DNA of 64,000 nt from GCA-2748575 sp965222725 (GCA_965222725.1 OZ244969.1:5208001-5272000), one strand, 5' to 3'. Positions 53,905-62,477 are shown, numbered from the stretch's first letter. Numbers and translations: made by a program. The notes: generated from the sequence alone by a model not told the origin.

Positions 53905-54155
53905 CTATTTACACAAAATCATTAATAAACCGACTTTTTGGGCACTTTTATACCCATTAGAACTAAAAGCGCGGCACTCAGACACGCTGGCCAAGACCCT
54001 GTTGTTAGCCGGAGCAACGCATTCTACCGTACCAGGATAAGTATGATTCACTCCGCCAGTGCCAGAATGATTGCCTGTTGGAATGGGTTGGGCCGCATTC
54101 AGCATGATACAATACCAAATGCGGCCAGAACTGCTGGTTTTATTCTGAAACCGAT

Positions 54156-55019
54156 CTACGGCTGATCATTATCCACATACAAACGCAACGGCGTGGTACT
54201 GTTAATCTCAAGCGCACTCTTCGACCAGCTACCATAGAAAGCCGCATTCACAAACTTGTTCACGCTGTTACCCACATCATCAAAAAAGTGCTGTGGCGTG
54301 GTTTTGCAGTTGGTGCAGGCGGGGCAATGGCCATCACAGAAACTGCAATGAAAATACTTGGGCGAGTACCCGCAAGGCCCCCAGGAATATTTGCGTTTTA
54401 CCTGATAGAAGGCCCGCAGATTCTGGCTGCGCTTGTAGGCCTCTTTGGCGGCATCATCCTTGTTGACAAAGCAGGTGGTGACATCAAAGCCCCAATACAT
54501 GGCTGGTACATTTACCGGGTCAGTGTTTTTGGCGTTATAGGGATCGATACTGAACACCGCGTCCGCCAGCCCGGGCGTGTTGGCCACCGCGTTCTGCGCC
54601 GCCTGACCACCAGCGGAATGGCCCCCCATAATCCAGTGGGCAACGCCGTTGCAACCGGAACCGGGGATCCAGCTCAACAGATTGGCTTTCACATCGTTGG
54701 CCAGATCGCGATATTTGTTGGCATCGGTTTTTACCAGGTTACCGGGGGCATGATCCAGAATCACCGCCACATAACCATAGCCGGTGATTTCACTGGAAAG
54801 CTTGTCGTAGCTGGAAGCGCTCATGGCAGTACCCACCCCCAGCATGATCACATCGCAGCTGGCCGGGGAATTGCCACTGTAATGAATGCGGATTTTTCCG
54901 GTGGACAGGGTTTTGTCGATACTGCCTGCCTGCACACTGCTAATGCCCAGAGTGAGCATTCCTAACAGCAGTGCGAAACTTCGGATCAGCAAGGTAAAAG
55001 CAGGTTTTTTCATTTTCAC
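54156..55019 (-). CDS. Exported alpha/beta hydrolase with Cys-rich insert
   Basis: This 287-residue secreted hydrolase has a signal peptide (about 1-31) and nucleophile GGHSAGG (Ser135). The acid is probably in FSIDPYN and the His in TTPQHFFDD. Between about 215 and 239 lies a Cys-rich stretch with six cysteines (PCGYSPKYFHC, SFCDGHC, PACTNC) that is unusual for this fold. It may bind metal or be cross-linked outside the cell. The overall layout recalls chlorophyllase/dienelactone-type and polyester hydrolase-like enzymes; the substrate is unknown. It is divergent from an AraC regulator. Confidence 0.75.
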   Translation of the reverse strand: MKMKKPAFTLLIRSFALLLGMLTLGISSVQAGSIDKTLSTGKIRIHYSGNSPASCDVIMLGVGTAMSASSYDKLSSEITGYGYVAVILDHAPGNLVKTDANKYRDLANDVKANLLSWIPGSGCNGVAHWIMGGHSAGGQAAQNAVANTPGLADAVFSIDPYNAKNTDPVNVPAMYWGFDVTTCFVNKDDAAKEAYKRSQNLRAFYQVKRKYSWGPCGYSPKYFHCSFCDGHCPACTNCKTTPQHFFDDVGNSVNKFVNAAFYGSWSKSALEINSTTPLRLYVDNDQP

Positions 55020-55193
55020 GTCAGTCTTCCTTTTTGTTGTTGGTTACTTAACGAAGTTGTTACCCCGCATAATCTAGAACTGACGCCAAATCCCTGCTTT
55101 CGATATCCTGACTTTCTGTTTGCGAAATCGCGCCACCGCTTTCAAACCTATAAAAAACATTCCTTTCGCTGGTCTTGATAACGCTGGCATCCG

Positions 55194-55209
55194 TGGCACA
55201 TTAGTGCCA
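55194..55209. promoter_or_regulatory. 16-bp palindrome upstream of the AraC gene
   Basis: TGGCAC-ATTA-GTGCCA is a perfect inverted repeat in the 241-bp space between the hydrolase and AraC genes, 51 bases before the AraC start. It may bind the regulator or another dimeric factor. The rest of this gap is AT-rich without other clear signals. Confidence 0.48.
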
Positions 55210-55260
55210 TAAATAATGATCGATAAACCACCTGACAGACACTTGCTGACGAGGCTTTAC

Positions 55261-56271
55261 ATGCAACACGATATGCAACATGCCTTTTCTGTTTCTGCGC
55301 AATTTACCAGGGAGGTGGTGAACGCCTATCAAAGGATGGGGTACGCTTTAACAGCAACTGCTACCACGGAATTATCGGGCTGTTCAGGCGACCGTATTCG
55401 TCTGGCGTATTTCTGCGAGATTCTGCATGCCATGGAGCAGCAATCAGAGCAGCCGGATATTGGCCTGTTACTGGGAAAAGCCATGGAACCGGCCTGTTTT
55501 ACCGTACTGGGGCACCTGGTAATGGCCAGCGACACAGTGGGTGAAGCGCTTTCCTATGTGGCGCAGCTACAGCCCCTGATAATAGATTGCGCCGCATCAG
55601 AATGCTGCACCGGCGAGCAACAAGTGGATTTTTACTGGAACCCGGTGGTGGAGCTGCCGGTGGCAGAGAAGATACTGGTTGATCTGGTACTGTCTGCCAC
55701 CCGCCACTTTGGCATCTGGGCGACGGGAATTGCCGAGCCTTTTACTTCTGTCAGCTTTCGTTATCCGGAACCGGTAAACCGGGAAAATTACGAATCTGTC
55801 TTTGGGACCCCGGGGCGTTTTTCGCAGCGCAGCAACGGCTTTTCCATTCCCCGCTCCTGGTATGACCGGCCTATTCGTTCCGCCAATCATGATCTTAAAC
55901 CATTAATTTTTCACAAGGCTGAACAGCTGCTGAGATCCCTGCAAGGGCCGGGCACCATCATCGAACAATTGCAAACAATACTGGAAGAGCTACTACCGGA
56001 AGGCAACGCCACCATTGAAACCGCTGCCGCAGCAATACACATGACACCGCGAACCCTGCAACGGCATCTTCAGGAATGGCAGACCAGTTTTTCGGAGGTA
56101 TTGCAGGAAGTGCGCTTTCGCAGAGCCAACTTCCTGCTGATACATACAGATTTTTCGCTGACAGACATTGCCATGCAGGTGGGCTACCGGGAGCAAAGTT
56201 CCTTTTCCAATGCCTACAAACACTGGGCGGGATTTCCACCCCGGCAGATGCGCCTTAAAGCGCTTGGTTAA
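55261..56271 (+). CDS. AraC-family regulator (Arabinose_bd type)
   Basis: This regulator of about 336 residues has an N-terminal domain like the Arabinose_bd/OruR type (MGYALTATATTELSGCSGDR; LGHLVMASDTVGEALSYVAQLQPL). The C-terminal AraC double helix-turn-helix (about 255-335) shows MTPRTLQRHLQEWQTSF, LLIHTDFSLTDIAMQVGYREQSSFSNAYKHW and GFPPRQMR, each in the expected order. ATG 55261 has GAGG upstream; 55216 and 55273 are alternatives. It probably controls the divergent exported hydrolase. Confidence 0.88.
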   Translation: MQHDMQHAFSVSAQFTREVVNAYQRMGYALTATATTELSGCSGDRIRLAYFCEILHAMEQQSEQPDIGLLLGKAMEPACFTVLGHLVMASDTVGEALSYVAQLQPLIIDCAASECCTGEQQVDFYWNPVVELPVAEKILVDLVLSATRHFGIWATGIAEPFTSVSFRYPEPVNRENYESVFGTPGRFSQRSNGFSIPRSWYDRPIRSANHDLKPLIFHKAEQLLRSLQGPGTIIEQLQTILEELLPEGNATIETAAAAIHMTPRTLQRHLQEWQTSFSEVLQEVRFRRANFLLIHTDFSLTDIAMQVGYREQSSFSNAYKHWAGFPPRQMRLKALG

Positions 56272-57127
56272 AATCAAATTCGTGAACAATTACCAGCGGC
56301 ACCCCTTTGCGTCGCAGGTCAATGGCGGCTTCAATCTTGCGGCCGTAACAGGCGTATGCCCAACAGGGGTTGCCGCCGGAACCTACCACCAGATAATCGG
56401 TTTTCTGATCCGGCTCCTCTACGATCTCAGCACCCTTCTCCTTCAGGCGGGCAATGGTTTTGTAGTAATCGATATCAGCAAAGGTTCCGGTAAAGCAGAA
56501 ACGTTTTCCTTCAAAGGTCAGTTCCGGATTGACTGAACAAATGCCGGTTAAGGAAAAAGGTACGTCATCGGCCGCTTCGGACACTTCCTCCTCATCTTCC
56601 ACACCCAGAAAGGCAGAGAAGAAGTTCTGCAGCAAATACACCTCTTCCTCGCTTACCTCGCCGTCTTCCAGCACGCTGGCCAGCAGGCTTTCCACCTCGT
56701 CATAGGGCCATACAGAACGCAGATGCTGGTTTTTGTCGAGCCAGGTACGCAGGCCGAAAACCTCGTCCTCTTTGACTTCGCCATCCAGCAGAATGCCGGC
56801 CAGCACGCCCTGCATTTCCTGTAGCGAGGAACCAATACGGTCGTAGAAACCGCTTTCCCGCGCCAGTCGGTTACAAAGCCAGATAATATCGGCTTTTTCA
56901 TGTTTATCGATGCGACCATCTTCCAGGGCCTTTTCAATCACTGGCAGCAGTTCGTTAAACGGGTGCAGATCCCGGTATTCCTGATACAGGGAAATCCAGC
57001 CACTCAGGCCGTCTACTTCGTCGGATTCAATGGCATTGTCGAGATCCAGCCCCTGGATGACACCTTTCAATGTATTAAGTGCCGCATCCACTTCGCGGGA
57101 ACTGGCAAACTGACTCGTTGTATTCAT
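56255..57127 (-). CDS. BRCT-domain protein
   Basis: This 290-residue cytoplasmic protein has an N-terminal 190-residue helical, acidic part. It contains three similar segments (DNAIESDEVDGLSGWISLYQ, ALEDGRIDKHEKADIIWLCNRL, ILLDGEVKEDEVFGLRTWLD), each a DG-x-(I/V)-(D/K)-x-x-E turn. A BRCT domain (about 205-287) follows: GKRFCFTGTFADIDYY, LKEKGAEIVEEPDQKTDYLVVG and AYGRKIEAAIDLR-like region. BRCT folds bind phosphopeptides or DNA ends and are related to the one in NAD-dependent DNA ligase. Its end overlaps the convergent AraC gene by 17 bases. Confidence 0.82.
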   Translation of the reverse strand: MNTTSQFASSREVDAALNTLKGVIQGLDLDNAIESDEVDGLSGWISLYQEYRDLHPFNELLPVIEKALEDGRIDKHEKADIIWLCNRLARESGFYDRIGSSLQEMQGVLAGILLDGEVKEDEVFGLRTWLDKNQHLRSVWPYDEVESLLASVLEDGEVSEEEVYLLQNFFSAFLGVEDEEEVSEAADDVPFSLTGICSVNPELTFEGKRFCFTGTFADIDYYKTIARLKEKGAEIVEEPDQKTDYLVVGSGGNPCWAYACYGRKIEAAIDLRRKGVPLVIVHEFDFNQAL

Positions 57128-57330
57128 AAACCACCTTATGGCGATGACTGGAGCGCGATTCGGGCGCTTGATTGTTGTTATTATTGGCGTATTTTGCCTA
57201 TGTTATCAAACATCTGTCCCTATCTTATAGTCCGGGATTTCCCTAGAATGAGTGGCTTTTCACAAAGCGTTCCACTCAACCTGGAGCCCACACCTTCAAA
57301 CTCACACCTGCGATCCTTGGGGACCGGATT

Positions 57331-58200
57331 TTGGCTGACTTTCTGCTACTGATCGTAACATTGCTGGCTGCCGGGGGATGGATGTTCTCCAAGGAGGCAC
57401 TCATAGGCTTACCGCCGCTGCTGTTTATCGGTATCCGCTTTATTCTGGCCGGGTCGGTGATTGCCTTCTGCTGCCTGCCCACACTGAAACGATTAGGTAA
57501 ACAGGCATACTGGCAGAGCATCAAAGCGGGGCTGATGTTTGCCGCCGCTATCAGCTGCTGGATTCACGGACTGTTTTATATTGATCATGTGGGCGAAGGG
57601 GCTTTTATTACCAGTATGGCAGTGGTACTGATTCCGGTATTCGCCCGGCTCTGGTTTAAGGAACGGCCCAGCACCAGCACCTGGGTTGCACTGCCGGTCG
57701 CCGTGCTGGGTTTGGGGTTTCTGTCGCTCAACAATGGCTTTCGTCTGGAAAGTGGCCAGGTGTTTTTCCTGATGGCTGCCGTGCTGTTTGCACTGCAGTT
57801 TAATATGATCACGCAGGTGGTGAATCAGGTAGGCGCCCTGCCCCTCACCGCCATTCAGCTGATGATTGTGGGGCTTGTGAATCTGACGCTGTCGGCTGCA
57901 ACCGAACAATGGCCCACCGGGGTGGCCATGCCCATTGTGGGCTGGGTACTGGCCAGTGCACTGATTGCCACCAGTCTGCGTTTCTTTATTCAGACCTACG
58001 CACAAAGCCTGGCACCCGCAAGCCACGCGGCGCTGATTTTAACAATTGAACCGGTATGGACGGCGTTACTGGCGGGTTTCTGGTTAGGGGAATCGATGAC
58101 CACCTATCAGCTGGTGGGTTGCAGCTGTATTTTTGCGGCCTTGCTGATCAGCCGCTGGCGTTGGGTCATGCTGCTGTTTGGCCGGGGCCGTGCCACTTAA
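57331..58200 (+). CDS. EamA/DMT-family transporter
   Basis: This 289-residue inner-membrane protein has ten hydrophobic segments in two EamA repeats (about 1-135 and 145-280). Typical marks are FIGIRFILAGSVIAF, ITSMAVVLIPVFARLWFKE and LTIEPVWTALLAGFWLGE. EamA proteins export amino acids, metabolites or other small molecules; the substrate is unknown. The start is a TTG. The stop overlaps that of the convergent fabR-like gene by four bases. Confidence 0.87.
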   Translation: MADFLLLIVTLLAAGGWMFSKEALIGLPPLLFIGIRFILAGSVIAFCCLPTLKRLGKQAYWQSIKAGLMFAAAISCWIHGLFYIDHVGEGAFITSMAVVLIPVFARLWFKERPSTSTWVALPVAVLGLGFLSLNNGFRLESGQVFFLMAAVLFALQFNMITQVVNQVGALPLTAIQLMIVGLVNLTLSAATEQWPTGVAMPIVGWVLASALIATSLRFFIQTYAQSLAPASHAALILTIEPVWTALLAGFWLGESMTTYQLVGCSCIFAALLISRWRWVMLLFGRGRAT

Positions 58201-58829
58201 TGCCCGGCGTTATGTTTTTGTTCCTGCTGGGCCCAGGCGGCACTGCCGGTAAAGATCAGACGCAGCTCCAGCACCAGTTTTTCTGACAGGCGTTTGCGCT
58301 GTTCGCGATTCATATCCAGGGCTTCCACGCCACCCATAAACACCAGGTTCACCATCATTTCGGAAATCAGTTCAATATGGGACAAGGGCATTTCCCGCAT
58401 GGCTTCGCCCTGTGTCAAATCGTCGATCAGTTCGTCAATAAAGCGGTGCCGTTCCCGGCGCAAGGCATCACGAAATGATCGGGGGCCACCGGCCTGATCA
58501 CCCATGAGCAATTGAAACAGATGGGGACTTTCATCGAGAAACATCATGAAGGTGTCTACAGAAGTGATCACCACGCTGCCGCCCACACGAATACGATGAC
58601 GGGCCTGGCGCATCAACCGGCGCAGGGTGAGCCCCACTTCATCCACCAGTGCCAGCCCCAGGTCTTCCATATCCACGAAATAACGATAGAAAGTGGCCGG
58701 GGCAACACCGGCTTCACGGGTGACTTCCCGCAGGCTCAGCGACGGAAACCCTTTTTCGCGGCTCAGCGTCAGCGCGGCCTGCATAATGGCAGAACGGGTT
58801 TTTTCGCGTTGTTCCAGTCGGTTGCTCAT
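58197..58829 (-). CDS. fabR: FabR-type TetR-family repressor of unsaturated fatty acid genes
   Basis: This 210-residue TetR-family protein has a helix-turn-helix (about residues 15-60: ALTLSREKGFPSLSLREVTR, then AGVAPATFYRYFVDMEDLG). The ligand domain has RRERHRFIDELIDDL and HIELISEMMVNLVFMGGVEAL, closely matching FabR. FabR represses fabB/fabA-type and desaturase genes in response to the acyl-ACP/CoA pool. The usual divergent desaturase is absent here; the upstream 323 bases instead hold a probable small RNA and terminator. Confidence 0.85.
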   Translation of the reverse strand: MSNRLEQREKTRSAIMQAALTLSREKGFPSLSLREVTREAGVAPATFYRYFVDMEDLGLALVDEVGLTLRRLMRQARHRIRVGGSVVITSVDTFMMFLDESPHLFQLLMGDQAGGPRSFRDALRRERHRFIDELIDDLTQGEAMREMPLSHIELISEMMVNLVFMGGVEALDMNREQRKRLSEKLVLELRLIFTGSAAWAQQEQKHNAGH

Positions 58830-58989
58830 TCACTGTCCCTAAAACAAAAACGCAATAATATCAGTTTATCAGTCACTTAGCCTACTTTCCGCCAGCCAGC
58901 CAGAACATTCGTTCATTAATTTTAGAAGGATACTTTCATTTTGAACAGAATTTATCTAAAATGCGCAACCAGTTAGATAAACAAATGTT

Positions 58990-59126
58990 TACTAAAGCTA
59001 ATTCAACAAGGATTTTGTTAACGCTTTGGTCAAAGTTTCCAACCCTGTAGCCAGACGGCTAAGCTGGATAGGCCTTCGGGCCTTGTACAAGGGCACTTTC
59101 ATACACCCGTGAAGTGCCCTTTTTTT
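58990..59126 (+). ncRNA. Candidate small RNA ending in its own terminator
   Basis: The stretch has no ORF but three hairpins in series. These are AGCC-AGAC-GGCT (59049-59060), AGGCC-TTCG-GGCCT (59070-59083, a stable UUCG tetraloop) and an intrinsic terminator. No plus-strand gene precedes the terminator since the EamA gene ended at 58200, with fabR in between on the minus strand. The 5' end is not defined by sequence; the start given is a guess. Confidence 0.5.
59089..59126 (+). terminator. Orphan rho-independent terminator
   Basis: AAGGGCACTT (59089-59098) pairs with AAGTGCCCTT (59112-59121) and a run of seven T follows. The T-run is only on the plus-strand side, so it does not serve the minus-strand UspA gene. 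Confidence 0.82.
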
Positions 59127-59152
59127 ATGATCCGGCTTTTTATGATCCGGGG

Positions 59153-59599
59153 TTATGGCCCGGCTTTGCTCTTTTCATCAGGCACTATCACCACCGGCAC
59201 CCGCGCCACACTCATTACCCCTTCCACAGTACTGCCCACCAGCAAATCGTAAAGCGCACCATGGCCATGGGAGCCCAGCACTATCCAGGCCGCCTGAATC
59301 TGATTGGCCATTTCCAGCACGGATTCCACGACCGGCCCCTGTTGCACCACCACCGATACCGGCACACCGGCCGCATCGGCTTTTTCTGCGAAAGGAATAA
59401 TCTGATCGCCGGGTTCCGACAGACACAATTCGCGCCAGCGCTTGCCTTTGTCCAGATCACATCCCATAAAACCGGGATGGGGCTGCGCCACATACATCAG
59501 CACCAGCTCGGCTTCAAAAGCCCGGGCCAGCTCCACAGAGCGCGAGATGACTGAATCAGTCACCGGTGAAAAATCGATAGGCGCAAGAATCTTGGTCAT
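59153..59599 (-). CDS. Universal stress protein (UspA family)
   Basis: This 148-residue single-domain Usp protein has ILAPIDFSPVTDSVISRSVELARA at the N-terminus. The nucleotide-binding signature is VLGSHGHGALYDLLVGSTVEGV near residues 112-133, followed by VPVVIVP. The G-x-x-G-x-x-x-x-x-x-x-x-x-G motif suggests ATP binding. It is a cytoplasmic stress-related protein with no operon partner. Confidence 0.9.
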   Translation of the reverse strand: MTKILAPIDFSPVTDSVISRSVELARAFEAELVLMYVAQPHPGFMGCDLDKGKRWRELCLSEPGDQIIPFAEKADAAGVPVSVVVQQGPVVESVLEMANQIQAAWIVLGSHGHGALYDLLVGSTVEGVMSVARVPVVIVPDEKSKAGP

Positions 59600-59676
59600 T
59601 GAGTGCCTCTTTAGCGTCCCTTTTTAATGTCCCTTTTGATTGTCTCTTAAGAGAGTCCCGAGCTTGAACTACTCAC

Positions 59677-60345
59677 TTAAGCGTAGTCGTATGGGCCACC
59701 TTTTTCTAAGGCCCGCTGATAACCTGGCAACGCCTGCACTCTTTTTACGTAGGCAGCAATATTCGGATAGTTTTTGCCTTTAAGATAACGGGACTGGGCC
59801 GCTTCCAGAGGAAAGCTCATCTGAATATCGGCAGCAGTAAGCGAGTCACCCACAAACCATTCCCGGTCAGTCAGATGCGCTTCAATAAAATCCATGTTCT
59901 TTTTCAGGTTCGGGCCCAGATAGGCTTCCATCACCTTGCCGGAAATTCCCTTGGCAATGGGCTTGATAAAAAACGGCATGGGGCTTTCCTTGATCTTGTC
60001 GAATACCAGTTTCATTACCAGCAAAGGCATCAGGCTGCCTTCCCCATAGTGCAGCCAGTACTTGCAGTCCCAGTGTGTCTTGCTGTCCACGGGCGGCACC
60101 CATTGATCGTTTCCGTAACGCACAGCCAGGTATTCTATGATATTGCCAGACTCCGCAATCACGTCGTCCCCGTCGGTAATCACCGGGGATTTACCCAGAG
60201 GATGAACCTGCTCCAGCGCAGCCGGCGCAAGATTGGTTTTTGGATCCCGGTTATAGCGTTTTACTTCGTATTCCAGATTCAGTTCTTCCAGCATCCAGAG
60301 TATCCGCTGGGACCGTGAATTTTCCAGGTGGTGAACAACGATCAT
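59677..60345 (-). CDS. Glutathione S-transferase
   Basis: This 222-residue cytosolic transferase has an N-terminal thioredoxin-like domain (about 1-80) beginning VHHLENSRSQRILWMLEELNLEYEVKRY. It includes the cis-Pro HPLGKSPVITDGDDVIAESGNIIEYL region that binds glutathione. A helical C-terminal domain (about 90-215) has VGDSLTAADIQMSF. The likely catalytic residue is a Ser of the NSRSQR motif, as in Theta/Beta-like bacterial GSTs; the substrate is unknown. Confidence 0.93.
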   Translation of the reverse strand: MIVVHHLENSRSQRILWMLEELNLEYEVKRYNRDPKTNLAPAALEQVHPLGKSPVITDGDDVIAESGNIIEYLAVRYGNDQWVPPVDSKTHWDCKYWLHYGEGSLMPLLVMKLVFDKIKESPMPFFIKPIAKGISGKVMEAYLGPNLKKNMDFIEAHLTDREWFVGDSLTAADIQMSFPLEAAQSRYLKGKNYPNIAAYVKRVQALPGYQRALEKGGPYDYA

Positions 60346-60441
60346 GATGCGCTCCCTTCATTTGGTTTTTTTCTGGCATTTAGTTTTTTTCTGGCATTAT
60401 GTTTTTCCGGTTTGTCACCATACCACAAAAACCCATAAAAA

Positions 60442-60472
60442 AAGGCGGTCGCTGATAGCAGCAAACCGCCTT
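60442..60472 (-). terminator. Terminator of the glnK-amt transcript
   Basis: AAGGCGGT (60442-60449) pairs with ACCGCCTT (60465-60472). Seven A on the plus strand before the stem give a T-run on the minus strand, and T-rich bases follow on the plus strand, so it may work both ways. It lies about 150 bases after the amt stop. Confidence 0.82.
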
Positions 60473-60528
60473 CTTTTTTGTCCGCCAGATAACAGCGGAC
60501 ATTCAACCTAAGGCCCTGGGAAATGTCA

Positions 60529-60632
60529 GAGCCTTCAGCCTATGTAGAGCCCTCAGCCTATGTAGAGCCCTCAGCCTATGTAGAGCCCTCAGCCTATGTA
60601 GAGCCCTCAGCCTATGTAGAGCCCTCAGCCGA
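60529..60632. repeat. 18-bp tandem repeat reaching the amt stop codon
   Basis: Five copies of GAGCCCTCAGCCTATGTA lie at 60529-60618; the first copy has one change. A sixth partial copy (60619-60630) contains the amt stop codon. On the minus strand each unit reads GGC TGA, so the true stop and five further in-frame stops repeat every six codons. It lies between amt and its terminator. Confidence 0.9.
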
Positions 60633-61947
60633 TTATATAGCCCCGCTCTTCGTGCAGCGCAATATCCAGACCTTCGGTTTCCTGCTCTTCGCTGACACGC
60701 AGGCCAACAATCACATCCACCAGTTTCAGAATCACCCAGGTAACAACCGCGGTGTAGGCAATGGTAGCCACCACGCCGATGCCCTGCACTTTCAGCTGGC
60801 CGGCGATACTGGTGATCTCATCAGTACCAAACCCGTTACCACTGAAAATACCGATATCGGGGGCGCAGAAAACGCCTACCAGCATGGTACCCAGAATACC
60901 GCCCACACCGTGCACCGGGAATACATCCAGAGAATCGTCAATTTTGAGTTTTTGTTGCAGCCACATGGTGCAGTAGAAACAGACCACACCGGCACTCAAA
61001 CCAATGACCACGGCGGCTGCAGGCCCCACTGAACCGGACGCTGGGGTAATAGTCCCCAGACCGGCCACCATACCGGTGACAATACCCAGCACAGAGGGCT
61101 TGCCGTGTTTTACCCATTCAATGGTCATCCATGCCAGGGAGCCGGATGCTGCAGACAAGTGAGTCACCAGCATGGCCATGGCGGCACTGTTATCTGCGGC
61201 CACTGCGCTACCGGCGTTAAAACCGAACCAGCCAACCCACAGCATACCGGCACCGGTTACTGTCATGGTCAGGTTGTGCGGTGGCATGGCGGTAGTGGGA
61301 AAGCCTTTACGATTGCCAATCACCACAGCGGCCACCAGTGCTGCCACACCGGCGGTGATATGCACCACGGTGCCACCGGCAAAATCCAGCAGGCCCATTT
61401 CGCCGAGCCAGCCGCCGCCCCATACCCAGTGACACACCGGGGCATACACTGCCAGCAACCAGATGGCGCTGAAAATCATCATGGCGGAAAACTTCATGCG
61501 CTCCGCAAAGGCACCCACCACCAGCGCCGGAGTAATAATGGCAAAGGTCATCTGGAAGATGGCAAACAATGAAGCGGGAATATCACCGTTCATGGTGTCT
61601 ATCTTCATGGCCGCAAAAAACACATTGCCCAGATCCCCGATAAAGGGCCCCTGGGTTTCCAGACTGCCGAAGGCCATAGTGTATCCAATTCCGAACCACA
61701 GCAGGGAGGCCATGCAGGTAATGGCAAAACACTGCATGAGTACGGACAAGACGTTTTTGGATCTCACCAGTCCGGCATAAAACAGCGACAGACCGGGAAT
61801 GGTCATAAAGAGCACCAGTGCGGTGGCGGTCAGAATCCACGCAGTGTTTGCGCCGTTCAACTCACCGGCCCAGCTCAATGATGGTATAAAGAGTGCAGCC
61901 CCCGCTGCGGACAATCCAACTAGCTTCTTGGTTATGGCTTTTGTCAT
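60625..61947 (-). CDS. amt: Ammonium transporter
   Basis: This 440-residue inner-membrane ammonium channel starts with a signal-like segment (about 1-28) and has eleven membrane helices. Family signatures include NTAWILTATALVLFMTIPGLSLFYAGLVR, DFAGGTVVHITAGVAAL (the pore His region), WFGFNAGSA and DVFPVHGVGGILGTM, which gives the second pore His. It follows glnK by 81 bases on the same strand, as in most bacteria, where GlnK plugs the channel when nitrogen is plentiful. Its stop codon lies in an 18-bp tandem repeat. Confidence 0.95.
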   Translation of the reverse strand: MTKAITKKLVGLSAAGAALFIPSLSWAGELNGANTAWILTATALVLFMTIPGLSLFYAGLVRSKNVLSVLMQCFAITCMASLLWFGIGYTMAFGSLETQGPFIGDLGNVFFAAMKIDTMNGDIPASLFAIFQMTFAIITPALVVGAFAERMKFSAMMIFSAIWLLAVYAPVCHWVWGGGWLGEMGLLDFAGGTVVHITAGVAALVAAVVIGNRKGFPTTAMPPHNLTMTVTGAGMLWVGWFGFNAGSAVAADNSAAMAMLVTHLSAASGSLAWMTIEWVKHGKPSVLGIVTGMVAGLGTITPASGSVGPAAAVVIGLSAGVVCFYCTMWLQQKLKIDDSLDVFPVHGVGGILGTMLVGVFCAPDIGIFSGNGFGTDEITSIAGQLKVQGIGVVATIAYTAVVTWVILKLVDVIVGLRVSEEQETEGLDIALHEERGYIIG

Positions 61948-62028
61948 CGTTCTGTTTCCTGTTACGTATCTTTTATATTACGTATCTTTTCCTGTTACTT
62001 ACCCTGGATAAGAAAAATCAGATAAAAA

Positions 62029-62367
62029 TCAAAGGGCTTCCGGTCCGGTTTCACCGGTGCGAATGCGAACCACCTGCTCCAGATCTGTTACGAAGATTTT
62101 TCCGTCGCCAATCTTGTTGGTGTTGGCTGATTTAGTAATCACTTCTATTACCTGATCCAGAACATCGTCCTTCACAGCCACCTGAAGCTTTAATTTTGGA
62201 ATAAAATCAATAACATACTCAGCACCACGATAAAGTTCGGTATGGCCTTTCTGGCGCCCGAACCCTTTAACCTCTTCGATGGTCATACCGTGAATGCCCA
62301 GTTCTGACAGAGCTTCCCTGACATCATCCAGCTTAAAAGGCTTGATGATTGCCGTAATCATTTTCAT
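62029..62367 (-). CDS. glnK: Nitrogen regulatory protein PII
   Basis: This 112-residue trimeric signal protein has the start MKMITAIIKPFKLDDVREAL. The T-loop GFGRQKGHTELYRGAEYVIDF carries the uridylylation site Tyr51. KVAVKDDVLDQVIEVI-like and GKIFVTDLEQVVRIRTGE end the fold. It binds 2-oxoglutarate and ATP/ADP and gates Amt. ATG 62367 is the family start; the longer frame to 62397 adds ten residues not found in PII. Upstream lie a sigma-54 promoter and an NtrC site. Confidence 0.95.
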   Translation of the reverse strand: MKMITAIIKPFKLDDVREALSELGIHGMTIEEVKGFGRQKGHTELYRGAEYVIDFIPKLKLQVAVKDDVLDQVIEVITKSANTNKIGDGKIFVTDLEQVVRIRTGETGPEAL

Positions 62368-62477
62368 AATGCCGCCCCCCGAACGGTCGTGACTCAATTA
62401 ACAAAGCTGGTCATGACTAACAGGTTTTGTATACCTGGAAGTGACCCTCTTTGGTGCGAAAGCACCGCGATGGGGCA

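Noticed and set aside
53935..53951. GGGCACTTTTA as a second MITE end
   Set aside because: It shares only part of the 17-bp end and has no partner repeat or target duplication nearby.
53905..54105. 66-codon minus-strand ORF upstream of the hipA remnant
   Set aside because: It has no recognisable family, ribosome site or context; it probably lies in decayed DNA.
59643..59654. TCTCTTAAGAGA palindrome upstream of UspA
   Set aside because: It is short and AT-rich, lies just before the UspA start among C/T-rich direct repeats, and has no second copy to support an operator.
60523..61032. Plus-strand ORF with EPSAYV repeats
   Set aside because: The peptide repeat only reflects the 18-bp DNA tandem repeat, and the rest runs antisense to amt.
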